Of a DNA stretch of 64,000 bases, positions 7,591 through 17,003 are shown in pieces; within the stretch, counting starts at the first letter, position 1; each line of letters begins with the position of its first letter. The stretch is from Nocardioides sp. WS12. GTDB lineage: Bacteria; Actinomycetota; Actinomycetes; Propionibacteriales; Nocardioidaceae. The position numbers and the translations under genes are program-made. The stretch spans positions 2,232,001-2,296,000 of the forward strand of contig NZ_CP053928.1 in the NCBI RefSeq assembly GCF_014108865.1. The letters are read 5' to 3'. The notes under the pieces are model-generated. The model was given only the letters and a program-made list of their open reading frames with translations. It was not told the origin of the DNA and searched no databases.

Positions 7591-10528
7591 CCTGTTCGAC
7601 GAAGAGCCCGAGCGCCCGGTCCCCGAGCGCCCCGGCCGCCGCGCCCGCGCGCTGGTGATCACCGGCGTCATCGTGGTGGTCGGCTTCTTCCTGCTCACGG
7701 CGTTCGCGTCGATCTACACCGATCGCCTCTGGTACCGCGAGGTCGGCTACGGCCAGGTCTTCAGCACGATGCTGTGGACCCGCGTCGGCCTGTTCCTCGT
7801 CTTCGGTGCGCTGATGGCCGCCGTCGTCGCGCTCAACATGCACCTTGCCTACCGCTTCCGGCCGCTGTTCCGGATGGCCGGCGGCGACGCGAGCGTCGAG
7901 CGCTACCGCGACGCCGTGACCCCGATCCGTGGCTGGCTGCTCGCCGGTGTCGCTCTGGTCGTCGGGATCTTCGCCGGTACGTCGGCGCTGGGCCAGTGGC
8001 GGACCTTCCTGCTGTGGCGCAACGCGGAGTCGTTCGGGCAGAAGGACACGTACTTCAAGAAGGACATCGGCTTCTACGTCTTCGAGTTGCCGTGGTGGAA
8101 CTTCGTGATCGACTTCGCGATGGCGATCGCCGTCGTCGCGCTGATCGCGACCGCTGTCGTGCACTACCTGTACGGCGGCATCCGGCTCAACCAGCAGCAC
8201 GACCGCCTCTCCGGTGCTGCCCAGGTGCAGTTCTCCGTGCTGCTCGGTGCGTTCGTGCTGGCCAAGTCGGTCGACTACTTCTTCGACCGCTACGACCTGG
8301 TGACCGACGACCACCGGCTCTTCACCGGCATGAACTTCACCGCCGAGAACGCCGTGCTGCCCTCGCGCAACATCCTCGTCGCGGTGGCGCTGATCTGCGC
8401 CGTGCTGTTCTTCCTCAACATCTGGCGCCGCACGTGGCAGTTGCCGTCCGTCGGCCTCGCGCTGCTGGCGCTGTCGGCCGTGCTGCTCGGCATGATCTGG
8501 CCGGCCATCGTGCAGAACTTCCAGGTGAAGCCGTCGGAGGCCGACAAGGAGAACAGCTACATCCAGGCCAACATCGATGCGACCCGTGACGCGTACGGAC
8601 TCAGTGACATCACCACCGAGACGTCGTACCAGGGGATCCCGTCGGGCGACACCACGCAGGCCCAGGGCAGCCAGGTACTGGGTCAGTTGACGACGACGCC
8701 CGTCGTCGACCCGCTCCAGGTCCGCGAGACCTTCCAGCAGCGGCAGCGGATCCGGGCCTACTACTCGGTCCCGGCCGTCCTCGACGTCGACCGCTACGTC
8801 ATCAACGGCCAGGAGGTGCCACTGGTCCTCGGCGTGCGCGAACTGGACCAGTCCGGCATCCAGGCCTCTGACCAGAACTGGTCGAACCTGCACACCGAGT
8901 ACACCCACGGTGAGGGCCTGATCGCCGCCTACGGCAACAAGATCAACATCGCCGACCAGGCCAACGGCCGGATCGTCTGGGCCGAGGGCATCCGCGGCGA
9001 GGACATCGTCGGCGGCAGCGACCTGACCGACGCAGAGAAGTTCGAGACCCGCGTCTACTACGGCGAGCAGAGCCCGACGTACTCCATCGTCGGCAAGGCC
9101 AACAAGGACGCCAACGACGTCGAGCTCGGCCTGCCGAGCACTGACGACGCGACGGACGACGAGCGCACCACGACGACGTACGACGGCAAGGGTGGCGTCA
9201 AGGTCGGCAGTGGCTTCAACCAGTTGATGTACGCCATCAAGTTCGGCGAGCCGAACTTCCTGCTCTCGGGCCGCGTCAACAGCAACTCGAAGGTGCTCTA
9301 CAACCGCACCCCGCTCGAGCGGGTCGAGAAGGTCGCGCCGTGGCTGACCGTGGACGGCGACCCCTACCCGGCCGTCATCGACGGACGGATCCAGTGGGTC
9401 ATCGACGGCTACACGACGACCGACAAGTACCCGAACGCGCAGCGTGAATCGTTCGACTCGATGATCGACGACTCGCTGCAGCAGGAGACCGGTCTGCAGA
9501 CGCTGCCGACCGACGAGATCAACTACATGCGCTCGGCGGTCAAGGCCACCGTGGACGCGTACGACGGCACGGTCAAGCTCTACCAGTGGGACGAGACGGA
9601 CCCGATCCTCAAGACGTGGATGAAGGTGTTCCCGGACTCGGTCACGCCGAAGAGCGAGATCTCCGACGAACTGATGGCGCACCTGCGCTACCCGGAGGAC
9701 CTGTTCAAGGTCCAGCGCTTCCAGCTCGCGAAGTACCACGTCGAGAACGCCGGCGAGTTCTACTCCGGCAACAACCGGTGGGAGGTCCCCGAGGACCCGA
9801 ACGCCGCGCGCGCGGTGTTCCAGCCGCCGTACCGACTGTTCTCGACGGGTGTCGATGACACCAAGGACTGGTCGCTCACCTCGGTCTTCAAGCCCCGTGG
9901 TGCGCAGAACACGCTGACGTCGTACCTCCAGGTGAACTCGGACGCGACCTCGGACGGTTTCGGCAAGCTGCGGCTGCTGGAGATGGCCGACGAGAACACG
10001 CCTGGCCCCGGTCAGGTCGCGAACGAGATGCAGGGCAACGACGCGGTGGCGCAGAAGCTGCAGCAGTACCGCGTCGCGGGTGCGACCCCGCCGCGCTTCG
10101 GCAACCTGCTGACCCTGCCGGTCAACGGCGGGCTGATCTACATCCAGCCCGTCTACGCCGCTCGAAGCGCGACGTCGGCGTTCCCGATCCTGCAGTACGT
10201 GATCGTGAAGTACGGCGCCCGCGTGGGCATCGATCGCGACCTGCCCTCGGCGCTGGCGGATGCGCTCGGCGTCAAGCTCGGCGGCGCGGAGACGCCCGTC
10301 GACCCGACACCGGGCGAGGAGACGCCGGGCGAGGAGACGCCGGAAGAGCCGGACCTGACCCTCGACCAGCAGATCGCCGCCCAGCTGACGAAGGCCGACG
10401 ACGCCTTCAAGGCTGCCGAGGAGGCCCAGGCGAAGAGCGACACGGTCGAGTGGGCCCGCCAGTTGGAGGTCGCCCAGAGTGCCGTCGAGGAGGCCGTCAA
10501 GCTGGCCGACCAGCGCGACGCCGAGTAG
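7583..10528 (+). CDS. UPF0182 family large membrane protein
   Basis: A 981-residue integral membrane protein. Roughly seven hydrophobic segments occupy the first 330 residues (for example ARALVITGVIVVVGFFLLTAF and NILVAVALICAVLFFLNIW). A large extracytoplasmic domain of about 560 residues follows, typical of UPF0182. The C-terminus ends with an acidic repeat (TPGEETPGEETPEEPD) and a short Ala/Glu-rich coiled segment. Function is unknown for the family. ATG 7583 is chosen because MSDLFDEEPERP is a natural N-terminus and the start overlaps the upstream stop; an in-frame ATG at 7547 lies deep inside the neighbouring gene. Confidence 0.92.
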   Translation: MSDLFDEEPERPVPERPGRRARALVITGVIVVVGFFLLTAFASIYTDRLWYREVGYGQVFSTMLWTRVGLFLVFGALMAAVVALNMHLAYRFRPLFRMAGGDASVERYRDAVTPIRGWLLAGVALVVGIFAGTSALGQWRTFLLWRNAESFGQKDTYFKKDIGFYVFELPWWNFVIDFAMAIAVVALIATAVVHYLYGGIRLNQQHDRLSGAAQVQFSVLLGAFVLAKSVDYFFDRYDLVTDDHRLFTGMNFTAENAVLPSRNILVAVALICAVLFFLNIWRRTWQLPSVGLALLALSAVLLGMIWPAIVQNFQVKPSEADKENSYIQANIDATRDAYGLSDITTETSYQGIPSGDTTQAQGSQVLGQLTTTPVVDPLQVRETFQQRQRIRAYYSVPAVLDVDRYVINGQEVPLVLGVRELDQSGIQASDQNWSNLHTEYTHGEGLIAAYGNKINIADQANGRIVWAEGIRGEDIVGGSDLTDAEKFETRVYYGEQSPTYSIVGKANKDANDVELGLPSTDDATDDERTTTTYDGKGGVKVGSGFNQLMYAIKFGEPNFLLSGRVNSNSKVLYNRTPLERVEKVAPWLTVDGDPYPAVIDGRIQWVIDGYTTTDKYPNAQRESFDSMIDDSLQQETGLQTLPTDEINYMRSAVKATVDAYDGTVKLYQWDETDPILKTWMKVFPDSVTPKSEISDELMAHLRYPEDLFKVQRFQLAKYHVENAGEFYSGNNRWEVPEDPNAARAVFQPPYRLFSTGVDDTKDWSLTSVFKPRGAQNTLTSYLQVNSDATSDGFGKLRLLEMADENTPGPGQVANEMQGNDAVAQKLQQYRVAGATPPRFGNLLTLPVNGGLIYIQPVYAARSATSAFPILQYVIVKYGARVGIDRDLPSALADALGVKLGGAETPVDPTPGEETPGEETPEEPDLTLDQQIAAQLTKADDAFKAAEEAQAKSDTVEWARQLEVAQSAVEEAVKLADQRDAE

Positions 10529-10540
10529 TCAGGGGCAGCC

Positions 10541-11170
10541 ATGCTCCTGACCCTCGACCTCGTCGGGATCTTCGTCTTCGCGATCTCGGGTGGGCTGGTC
10601 GCGGTGCGCAACCAGCTCGACATCGTCGGTGTCGTGGGGCTGGCGATGGCCACCGGTCTCGGTGGCGGTGTGATCCGCGACCTGGTGATCGGTGCGGTTC
10701 CGCCGCCCGCCATCGAGGACTGGCGCTACCTGCTGGTGCCGGTCATCGGTGGGCTGGTGACCTTCGCGTGGCATCCCGCTGTGGAGCGACTCGAACGGGT
10801 CATCAACGTGTTCGATGCCTTCGGGCTCGGCCTGTTCTGCGTGGCTGGTGCCCTCAAGGCGCAGGAGTTCGGCCTCGGGCCAGCACCTTCGGCCGCACTC
10901 GGGATGCTGACGGGAGTCGGCGGCGGGATCATCCGCGACCTGCTGGTCGGCCGGGTGCCCGTCATCTTCCGGTACGGCGAGCTGTACGCGATTCCCGCTC
11001 TCGCGGGGGCCGCGGTGGCCGCGACCGGCGTCGAACTGGGCATCGATCCGGCCGTGATGATCGGGCCAGCAGCCGCCGTGACGATCGGCTGGCGGCTGCT
11101 CGCGATTCGCCGGGGGTGGGCTGCTCCGGTGCCTCGTACCGGACCGGATCAGCCGCCGGCGACCGGGTAG
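10541..11170 (+). CDS. TRIC-type cation channel / UPF0126 membrane protein
   Basis: A 209-residue protein with about seven membrane segments arranged as an internal duplication. Each half carries the hallmark glycine motif: GLGGGVIRDLVIGAVPP near residue 45 and GVGGGIIRDLLVGRVP near residue 130. This is the UPF0126 family now recognised as prokaryotic trimeric intracellular cation (TRIC) channels, expected to conduct K+ across the inner membrane. It starts 12 nt after the UPF0182 gene and probably shares its transcript. Its last 22 nt overlap the convergent sphingomyelinase-like gene. Confidence 0.9.
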   Translation: MLLTLDLVGIFVFAISGGLVAVRNQLDIVGVVGLAMATGLGGGVIRDLVIGAVPPPAIEDWRYLLVPVIGGLVTFAWHPAVERLERVINVFDAFGLGLFCVAGALKAQEFGLGPAPSAALGMLTGVGGGIIRDLLVGRVPVIFRYGELYAIPALAGAAVAATGVELGIDPAVMIGPAAAVTIGWRLLAIRRGWAAPVPRTGPDQPPATG

Positions 11171-12114
11171 TGGTCGGAGTAGTCGTCGAAGGTCTTGCCG
11201 CCTGAGGTCCACGGCGGTGACGTGGGCGTGAGCACGGTGTTGGTCCACGGGCCCGGCAGCTGGTTGGTCCGGCGCAGCAGGACGTAGTCCAGGTCCTGCC
11301 CGGGCAGCCCGGGGTAGCGGTGAGCCGTCAGTGAGTTGCCCGCCGGATCGAAGCTGGGCGCCTCGCCGTCGTACGACGTCGGGGGGATGGTGTCCGTGGC
11401 CGCCAGCATCGCGGCGTACTCCGGTGTGGCCCGGTCGACGTTGAGGTCACCGGCGATGACCACGGGCTCGTCCGACGCGATGTGCTGGCCGTCGAGGTAG
11501 GCGTCCAGCTCGGCGAACTGGGAGGCACGGACCGCCGCCGGGTCCGAGCACAGGGAGTCGTCGGCCTGGGTGTGGCTGGCGACGACGTGGACGGCCTGAC
11601 CGCGCACGTCGAGAGTGACGTGGACGAAGCCCTTGTTGGAGAGGGCGTCGAAACCGCAGCCGTCCCCATAGACGTACTGGACCTGACGGATGATCGGCCA
11701 CTTGCTGAGCACGGTCACTCCGCCGTCCTCCGGTGTGAGGTGCCAGGTCCATGGCGCGAGGGTCTGGTCCCAGCCTGCTCGTGAACGTCCGAGCACCGGG
11801 GTCTGGTGGGGGTACTCCGCTGCGAGGCCGCGCATGAGGGCATCGGTGGGCCCGTTGTCGAAGGCCTCGTTGAGCGCGACGACGTCGTACCCGGTGACGT
11901 AGTCCGACTCGGCGATCAGGTTGGCTCGGGTCGGGTTCGCCATGCCGCCGATCAGCGGTGCGAGGAACATGACGTTGTGCGTGAGCACGCGGAAGGGTCC
12001 GGGTGACGGAGTCTCGTCTGCGGAAGCCGACAGGGGCGCGGCCACGGTGGATGTCGCGGCCAGCGCCACGCTGGCGAGGGTGACCAGGGCGGTGCGGAGC
12101 AGGGTGGTCCTCAC
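11149..12114 (-). CDS. Secreted sphingomyelinase-like endonuclease/exonuclease/phosphatase
   Basis: A 321-residue protein with a signal peptide (residues 1 to about 32, ending ASA). The rest is a DNase I-like EEP fold resembling bacterial neutral sphingomyelinase C. Metal and catalytic motifs visible in order are THNVMFL, LNEAFD, ASHTQADDSLC, AGDLNVDR, DLDYVLLRR and SDHYPV. It would hydrolyse sphingomyelin or another phosphodiester outside the cell; substrate choice is inferred from resemblance, not proven. Its GTG start overlaps the stop of the upstream GDSL hydrolase (GTGA), so the two secreted enzymes are co-translated. Confidence 0.8.
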   Translation of the reverse strand: MRTTLLRTALVTLASVALAATSTVAAPLSASADETPSPGPFRVLTHNVMFLAPLIGGMANPTRANLIAESDYVTGYDVVALNEAFDNGPTDALMRGLAAEYPHQTPVLGRSRAGWDQTLAPWTWHLTPEDGGVTVLSKWPIIRQVQYVYGDGCGFDALSNKGFVHVTLDVRGQAVHVVASHTQADDSLCSDPAAVRASQFAELDAYLDGQHIASDEPVVIAGDLNVDRATPEYAAMLAATDTIPPTSYDGEAPSFDPAGNSLTAHRYPGLPGQDLDYVLLRRTNQLPGPWTNTVLTPTSPPWTSGGKTFDDYSDHYPVAGG

Positions 12115-13385
12115 GATCCGTACACCTCGACGTCGTAGAGGGAGATGCCATAGCCGGTGCCGCGCTGATCGCCGACGATCCGGACGTAGCGGGCGGTGGT
12201 TGCGGCGAATCGCACGGTGTCGTGCGCGCCGTCGCCGTTGATCGTCGACCAGACGGTGCGCCAGGTGCTGCCGTTGTCAGACACCTGGATGCGGTAGCCC
12301 TTGGCGAAGGCGTACTCCCAGTTGAGTTCCAGTCGGCGGATGGTCTTGCGGGTCCCGAGGTCGACCTGGAGCCATTGGCCGTCGCTCCAGTAGTAGCTGG
12401 CCCACCGGGTGTAGGGGTCCTGGTCGACGGCACTGGACGGGGCGTAGCCGCTTTGCGTCGAGGACGCCGTGACGAGGCGCCCGGCCGCGAGGTCGACGCC
12501 GTTGAGTTTGTTGTGGACGAGTTGGGCCACGGCGTCCATGCCGGCGCGCAAGGGGTGCCAGGCAATGCTCTCGAGCAGGTTGAGGTAGCCACCCTGCACC
12601 CAGGCGTCGTCGCCCGCGCAGGCGTCGTGGCCGAGGGACGGGCCGTAGGTGTCGACGTAGGTGACGCCGTTGTCTGCCGCGGCCTTGGCCAGCGCAGCGT
12701 TCAGCTTGCGCTCCAGGCCGTCGGCCCACGAGATGTCCCCGTTGGCCATCGTGAGGTCGGGGCAGGGAGTGCCGTCGGCGGGCATCAGCCGGGGGTAGCC
12801 CACGACAAGGACCTTCGCGTGCGGCGAGCGTTGTTTGATCCCGTCGATGACGTCGTCCACGCGCTTCTGGGTCCGGGGGACGATGGCCGCCAGTGTGTCG
12901 ACGCCCTTCACCGTGTAGGCGTTCTTGCACGGGCTGCCCGTGGGGTCGGTGTCGCGAAGGGTCGGACATTCGCGGATCAGGGTGCCGAAGAGGACCTCGT
13001 CGTTCCCGCCGATGCCCAGGGTGACCAGATCGGTGTCGGGCCGCAGCGCGTCGAACTGTGGACCCACGGTGGTGCCGATCGCTGTCGTGAAGTCACCCGC
13101 CATCGACGTCGTGTCTGCTCCGGAGCAGGACACGTCGGAGAACCGGTCGTCCTCGTAGTAGACGCCGAGCTTGACCGCCAGCGTGCTCGGATAGTTGTTC
13201 GTCGAACGGACGCACTGCAGCGAGGACATGTTGGGGATCAGTGGACCGGCCGTGAAGGAGTCGCCGAGGGCGACGTAGTGGCCGACTCCGGGACCGGGGA
13301 CGTCAGCTGCGTGGGCCTGGGGCGATGCAACGACGAGGACGCCGGCAGCCAGCGCCAGAGCGGAGGTCAGGGACAGGACGCGCAA
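12111..13385 (-). CDS. Secreted SGNH/GDSL esterase with C-terminal F5/8-type C domain
   Basis: A protein of 424 residues from the TTG at 13385, which has GGAG 6 nt upstream. The frame is open to 13466, but that N-terminus is charged and unlike a signal peptide, whereas LRVLSLTSALALAAG is one. Residues 30-290 form an SGNH hydrolase: GDSF (Ser43), GIGGNDEVLFG and SIAWHPLRAGM, with paired Cys residues as in Streptomyces secreted lipases. Residues about 300-424 form a discoidin/F5-8C carbohydrate- or lipid-binding domain (ASSTQSGYAPSSAVDQDPYTRW, LQVDLGTRKTIRRLEL). It probably cleaves acyl esters on a bound surface. A dyad shared with two neighbouring promoters lies about 70 nt upstream. Confidence 0.85.
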   Translation of the reverse strand: MRVLSLTSALALAAGVLVVASPQAHAADVPGPGVGHYVALGDSFTAGPLIPNMSSLQCVRSTNNYPSTLAVKLGVYYEDDRFSDVSCSGADTTSMAGDFTTAIGTTVGPQFDALRPDTDLVTLGIGGNDEVLFGTLIRECPTLRDTDPTGSPCKNAYTVKGVDTLAAIVPRTQKRVDDVIDGIKQRSPHAKVLVVGYPRLMPADGTPCPDLTMANGDISWADGLERKLNAALAKAAADNGVTYVDTYGPSLGHDACAGDDAWVQGGYLNLLESIAWHPLRAGMDAVAQLVHNKLNGVDLAAGRLVTASSTQSGYAPSSAVDQDPYTRWASYYWSDGQWLQVDLGTRKTIRRLELNWEYAFAKGYRIQVSDNGSTWRTVWSTINGDGAHDTVRFAATTARYVRIVGDQRGTGYGISLYDVEVYGS

Positions 13386-13453
13386 GGGGGTCTCCTTCGG
13401 TGTGGCGTCGGTCTCACACCGACCCCCTGACTCTCGCTTCGCCGGGGCGTGGA

Positions 13454-13499
13454 GGGAAACGCCCATTCCCGGACCGATTCACGCGATCCGGTTGTGAAT
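13454..13499 (-). promoter_or_regulatory. Dyad operator copy A, upstream of the GDSL gene
   Basis: On the minus strand this block reads CATTCAC-N11-GTGAATC, followed after a constant distance by GGCGTTTCCC. Related 46-47 bp blocks precede the MFS gene (14730-14776) and the lactone-oxidase-like gene (18331-18377), with the same 11-nt spacing and no gaps. It overlaps the 3' end of the MFS frame. It is inferred to bind a regulator encoded nearby, most simply the LysR protein at 14775-15746. Confidence 0.6.
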
Positions 13500-14698
13500 G
13501 CCTGGCTGCGCCGTGGGGGTGGCGAGCGAGGGCAGCTCTGCGATGTGGTGCCGCAGCGAGATCGCGCAGGGGACACCGACCAGTGCTGCCGCTGCGGTGA
13601 CGAGGAAGGCTGTCGCCGGTAGGTCGACGAGCAGGCCGACCACCGTGGCGACGACGAGGCCGCCGAGGTTGCCAGCCATCCAGATCAGCCCGCACGCGAG
13701 ACCGTCGGCCTCGCCGGTACGACGCTCGGTCAGCTCGAGGACGATCGGCAGGGCCGGCACCAGGGCGATGCCGATGGCCACCAGGGCGAGGAAGCCGACA
13801 GCCACACCGGGCGCGATCGCCAGCGCGGTGCAGCCGAGCACCGCGGCGACCATGCCGGTGATCATGAACGCCACCTCCTTGCCCAGACGTGCCGCGAGCA
13901 CGGGCACCACCGCACAGCGACGATGCCCGCCACGACGTTCGCCATCAGGATCAGGTTGGCGGCGTCGGCGGAGACGCCTGCCGGCTCCAGGAGTGGCTGG
14001 GCGAAGGTGGTGAGCGAGATGAAGGTGCCGAACGGCAACGTCACCAGCAGGCACAGGCGCCGCACGAACGGATCGGCCCACACGGACCGCACTGTGGGTC
14101 GATCGGATCGACGATCGGCGGCGAGCTGGGGTGGGGTGCCGCGCAGCGCGGTGGCGAGGACGCCCGCCGCCGTGCACGCGATCACCGCGGACACCACGAC
14201 CAGGTTGCGGAGCTGGGCTCCCTCGGAGTAGACGAACGCGAGCACGAAGGCGGCGAGCATGCCGAAGAAGGTGCTCGCGGTGCCGATGGCGATGCCGGTG
14301 GGCCGGTCCTTCTCGGCCAGGTAGTTGCTGGTCACACCGGTGATGGCGGTCAACACCAAGGGTTGTGCGACGGCGATGAGCACCTGCCCGGCCAGCACCC
14401 ATCCGAAGTCGTCGCCGACGACCCGCACCAGCGCCCCGGCCGCAGTGAGCAGCGCGCCGGCCAGGAGACCGCCGCGGAACCAGCGGTCGAGCAACGCGCC
14501 GGCCGGGATTGCGAGCGCGATGAACAGCAGCGGGAAGACCTGCGCCAGCCAGCCGATCGCGGTCTCGGAGACGCCGTAGTGATCGGCGGAAACGGTGGTG
14601 ACGCCGGCAAAGTTGAGCCACAGCAACTGGGTTGCTGCGGCCACGAAGGCGTACGCCGCGATGACGGACCAGCGGCTCGGTAGGGGATCAGCAGGCAT
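13479..14698 (-). pseudogene. MFS transporter broken by an apparent 1-nt frameshift
   Basis: The N-terminal part (14698 down to about 13916) begins MPADPLPSRWSVIAAYAF and holds roughly eight membrane segments plus MFS motifs such as PAGALLDRWFRGG. After ANLILMANVVAGIVAV the frame changes. The C-terminal part (VVPVLAARLGKEVAFMITG to PGIHNRIA) continues in another frame to 13479. One extra base near 13911-13916 would restore a normal protein of about 405 residues. It is either a real null mutation or a sequencing error. ATG 14698 follows operator copy B. Its neighbours suggest export or import linked to the aldolase/oxidase pair. Confidence 0.75.
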
Positions 14699-14729
14699 GG
14701 GGCCCACCGTCGCAGCGGGCTGGCGCGGA

Positions 14730-14776
14730 GGGAAACACCAACTCCGGCCCTGATCCACCGGAAAGCAGTGTGGATC
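14730..14776 (-). promoter_or_regulatory. Dyad operator copy B, upstream of the MFS gene
   Basis: On the minus strand the arms are TGATCCAC and GTGGATCA, a perfect 8-bp dyad with an 11-nt spacer, followed by GGTGTTTCCC. It ends 31 nt before the MFS start and overlaps the last two bases of the LysR gene. It is the most symmetrical of the three copies. Confidence 0.65.
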
Positions 14777-15746
14777 AGCCGGCGTGGTCCGGGGTCGCGC
14801 GGTAGGGGTTCTCGATCAGGTCGACGATCTCCACCTCGAGGTCGCGCACCTCCAGGGCGCACGCGCGGAACCGTTCGATGAGCGGGGACTCAGCGCCCTC
14901 GCGCCAGGCCAGCGCGAGCTCGGACCGCGGGGCATCGGTGATCAACACGTACTGGATGCCGGGATGCGGGACGTAGCGCGCTGCGGCCGCGGCCGTCACG
15001 CACACGGCGGTGCCGGTGGCCACCAGTTGCGCCTCCTCGGTGATCGAACTGGTCGCCACGATCTGCGGTGCCGGGCCGTCGGCGCGGAAGCCGTCGAGGA
15101 CCCAGAACGAGCGATAGACCGGATCGACGGTGTGCGACAGGGTGATGGGCAGGTCGAGCAGTTCGGAAGCCGTCACGCTCGACCGGTGGGCGAGGGGATG
15201 CCCACTGGAGACGCCGACCACGACGGGCTCGGTGAACAGGGTCTCGGTGCACAGTCCCTCGACAGTTGCGGGCAGGCGCACGAGGGCGAGGTCCGAGGTG
15301 CCGTCGATCAGGCCGCAGGACGGGTCAAGCACCGGTGACTCGCGCATCTCGATGGTCACGTCGGGATAGCGAGTGCGGAACTCGGTGACGAGGGGAGCAG
15401 TCAGCTCGAGCGCCGCGCCGGGGAAGAAGCCCAGGCGGAGGGTGCCGGTCACGGCCCGGTTGGTTCGGGTCGCCATGGTCACCGCCTCGTCCAGGGCGTC
15501 GACCGCAGCGCGAGCTCCGGCGAGGAAGACCTCGCCGGCCGCCGTCAGCTCGACCTTGCGCGTGCTCCGGATGAAGAGCGGGACGCCGAGCTCGTCCTCG
15601 AGCTCCCGGATCTGCCGGCTGAGGGCCTGTTGGGCAAGGAACAACTTCGCGGCCGCGCGGCTGAAGTGCAGCTCCTCGGCGACGGCGATGAAGTAGCGCA
15701 GCTTGCGCGTGTGCAGGTCGGTGATCCCTGGATCGTAACGGCTCAA
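14775..15746 (-). CDS. LysR family transcriptional regulator
   Basis: A 323-residue LTTR. The N-terminal winged helix-turn-helix is clear (residues 12-71, LRYFIAVAEELHFSRAAAKLF...ELEDELGVPLFIRSTRKVELT). It is followed by the periplasmic-binding-protein-like effector domain (about 95-300). The start is a TTG ten nt after the stop of the upstream aldolase gene; no better ATG or GTG is available before the DNA-binding domain. It lies between the aldolase/oxidase genes and the MFS gene, all on the same strand. Dyad operators flank the cluster, so it is the natural candidate to regulate them. The effector is unknown. Confidence 0.88.
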   Translation of the reverse strand: MSRYDPGITDLHTRKLRYFIAVAEELHFSRAAAKLFLAQQALSRQIRELEDELGVPLFIRSTRKVELTAAGEVFLAGARAAVDALDEAVTMATRTNRAVTGTLRLGFFPGAALELTAPLVTEFRTRYPDVTIEMRESPVLDPSCGLIDGTSDLALVRLPATVEGLCTETLFTEPVVVGVSSGHPLAHRSSVTASELLDLPITLSHTVDPVYRSFWVLDGFRADGPAPQIVATSSITEEAQLVATGTAVCVTAAAAARYVPHPGIQYVLITDAPRSELALAWREGAESPLIERFRACALEVRDLEVEIVDLIENPYRATPDHAG

Positions 15747-15755
15747 GCCGTCCGG

Positions 15756-17003
15756 TCAGAGGAACGCCATGCCCTCGCCCCGGTAGGTCGGCACGGTCGC
15801 GACGACGGCGTCGCCCCGGACCAGGTGCAGCACGTCGACGCGCTCGCACAACTCGCCCGCCTTGGCGTGCCGGAACCACACCCGGTCGCCCACGCTCAGG
15901 TCGGCGGCCCCCGGACCACGCAGTGGCGTCTGGGCCTCACCGGCGCCCTCGGTCGCAGTCAGCTCGAGCCCCGTCGGCCAGCTCGGTGTCGGCAGCCGGT
16001 CGCGCCCTGCGGCCCCCGAGGCGACCCAGCCGCCGCCCAGCACCGTCGCCATGTCGCTCGCCGGACGTCGTACGACGGACTGGACGTGGAAGGCGGCGGG
16101 GTGCGGCTGGAAGGAGCGGTAGCGGTCGAAGAGGACCGGCGCATAGAGCCCGGACCCCGCGGCGACCTCGGTGACGGCCGCTTCGGCAACGGTCTGCTCG
16201 ATGCTGCCGGTGCCACCGCCGTTGACGAACTCCAGCGGCGCGACGGCCTGGACGGCGGCCACGGCCTCCGCTCGGCGCGCTGCGAGCTCGCTCACCGAGA
16301 CACGCTGCATCGCCCGGATCTGGAGTCGGCCCAGCGGTGACCCGGGCGCGTTGTCGCCGACTCCTGCCGTCTGGCCTTCGTACGCCATCAGCCCGACGAG
16401 TTGGAAGCGGGGGCGTCGTACGACGTCGCGGGCGAGCGCCGCAGCTGCCTCCGGGGTGTGCACGGGGGACCGGCGAGCCCCGAGGTGAACCCGGCCGCCG
16501 AGCAAACGGAGGGACGCATCGAGGTCGATGCACACGCGGATCCGGTGATTGCCCGGGCCGACGACGCTGCCGATCGCGTTCTCGACGAGGTCGAGCTGGT
16601 CGGTCGAGTCGACCATGATCGTGACGCGGGCGGCCAGTTCCGGACTGCCAGCGAGGGTGCGAAGTGCGGTGGCATCGGTGGTCGGGTAGCCGACGACGAC
16701 GTCATCGCAGTCCTCGGCGAGCCAAAGAGCCTCGGCCAGGGTGAGCGCGAGGATCCCTGCGTAGCCCTCGGTCTGCAGGACGGCGCGGGTGATGGCCCGG
16801 CACCGAACGGACTTGGTCGCGAGCCGGATCGGCTTGCCGGCTGCGCGGCGCACCATCGCCTGGGCATTGGCCTGGAGCGCGTCGACGTCGATCACCGCGA
16901 AGGGTGGCTCGAGGTGCGCGGTGGCGCTTTCCAGGGCCGGGTAGCCGACGCCGCTGGTCGGTCGGCCGTGGTCGAGGGCAAAGGTGTCGACGGCGGTGCT
17001 CAT
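15756..17003 (-). CDS. PLP-dependent amino-acid deaminase/aldolase (alanine-racemase fold)
   Basis: A 415-residue enzyme with an alanine-racemase-like N-terminal barrel. The probable PLP lysine lies in KPIRLATKSVRCRAI, and the phosphate-binding region is GGGTGSIEQT. The C-terminal part resembles the D-serine dehydratase-like domain (WFRHAKAGELCERV, which carries the zinc-binding HxxxxxxxC-type ligands). Relatives are D-threonine aldolases, D-serine dehydratases and amino acid deaminase/aldolases; the substrate is not determinable. ATG 17003 overlaps the stop of the upstream flavoprotein (ATGA), so the two are co-translated and likely act in one pathway. Confidence 0.8.
   Translation of the reverse strand: MSTAVDTFALDHGRPTSGVGYPALESATAHLEPPFAVIDVDALQANAQAMVRRAAGKPIRLATKSVRCRAITRAVLQTEGYAGILALTLAEALWLAEDCDDVVVGYPTTDATALRTLAGSPELAARVTIMVDSTDQLDLVENAIGSVVGPGNHRIRVCIDLDASLRLLGGRVHLGARRSPVHTPEAAAALARDVVRRPRFQLVGLMAYEGQTAGVGDNAPGSPLGRLQIRAMQRVSVSELAARRAEAVAAVQAVAPLEFVNGGGTGSIEQTVAEAAVTEVAAGSGLYAPVLFDRYRSFQPHPAAFHVQSVVRRPASDMATVLGGGWVASGAAGRDRLPTPSWPTGLELTATEGAGEAQTPLRGPGAADLSVGDRVWFRHAKAGELCERVDVLHLVRGDAVVATVPTYRGEGMAFL

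Noticed and set aside
7298..9739. Long open frame (about 813 codons) on the minus strand opposite UPF0182
   Set aside because: Composition is Val/Asp/Arg/Gly low-complexity typical of antisense frames in high-GC DNA; the plus strand has a clear family match.
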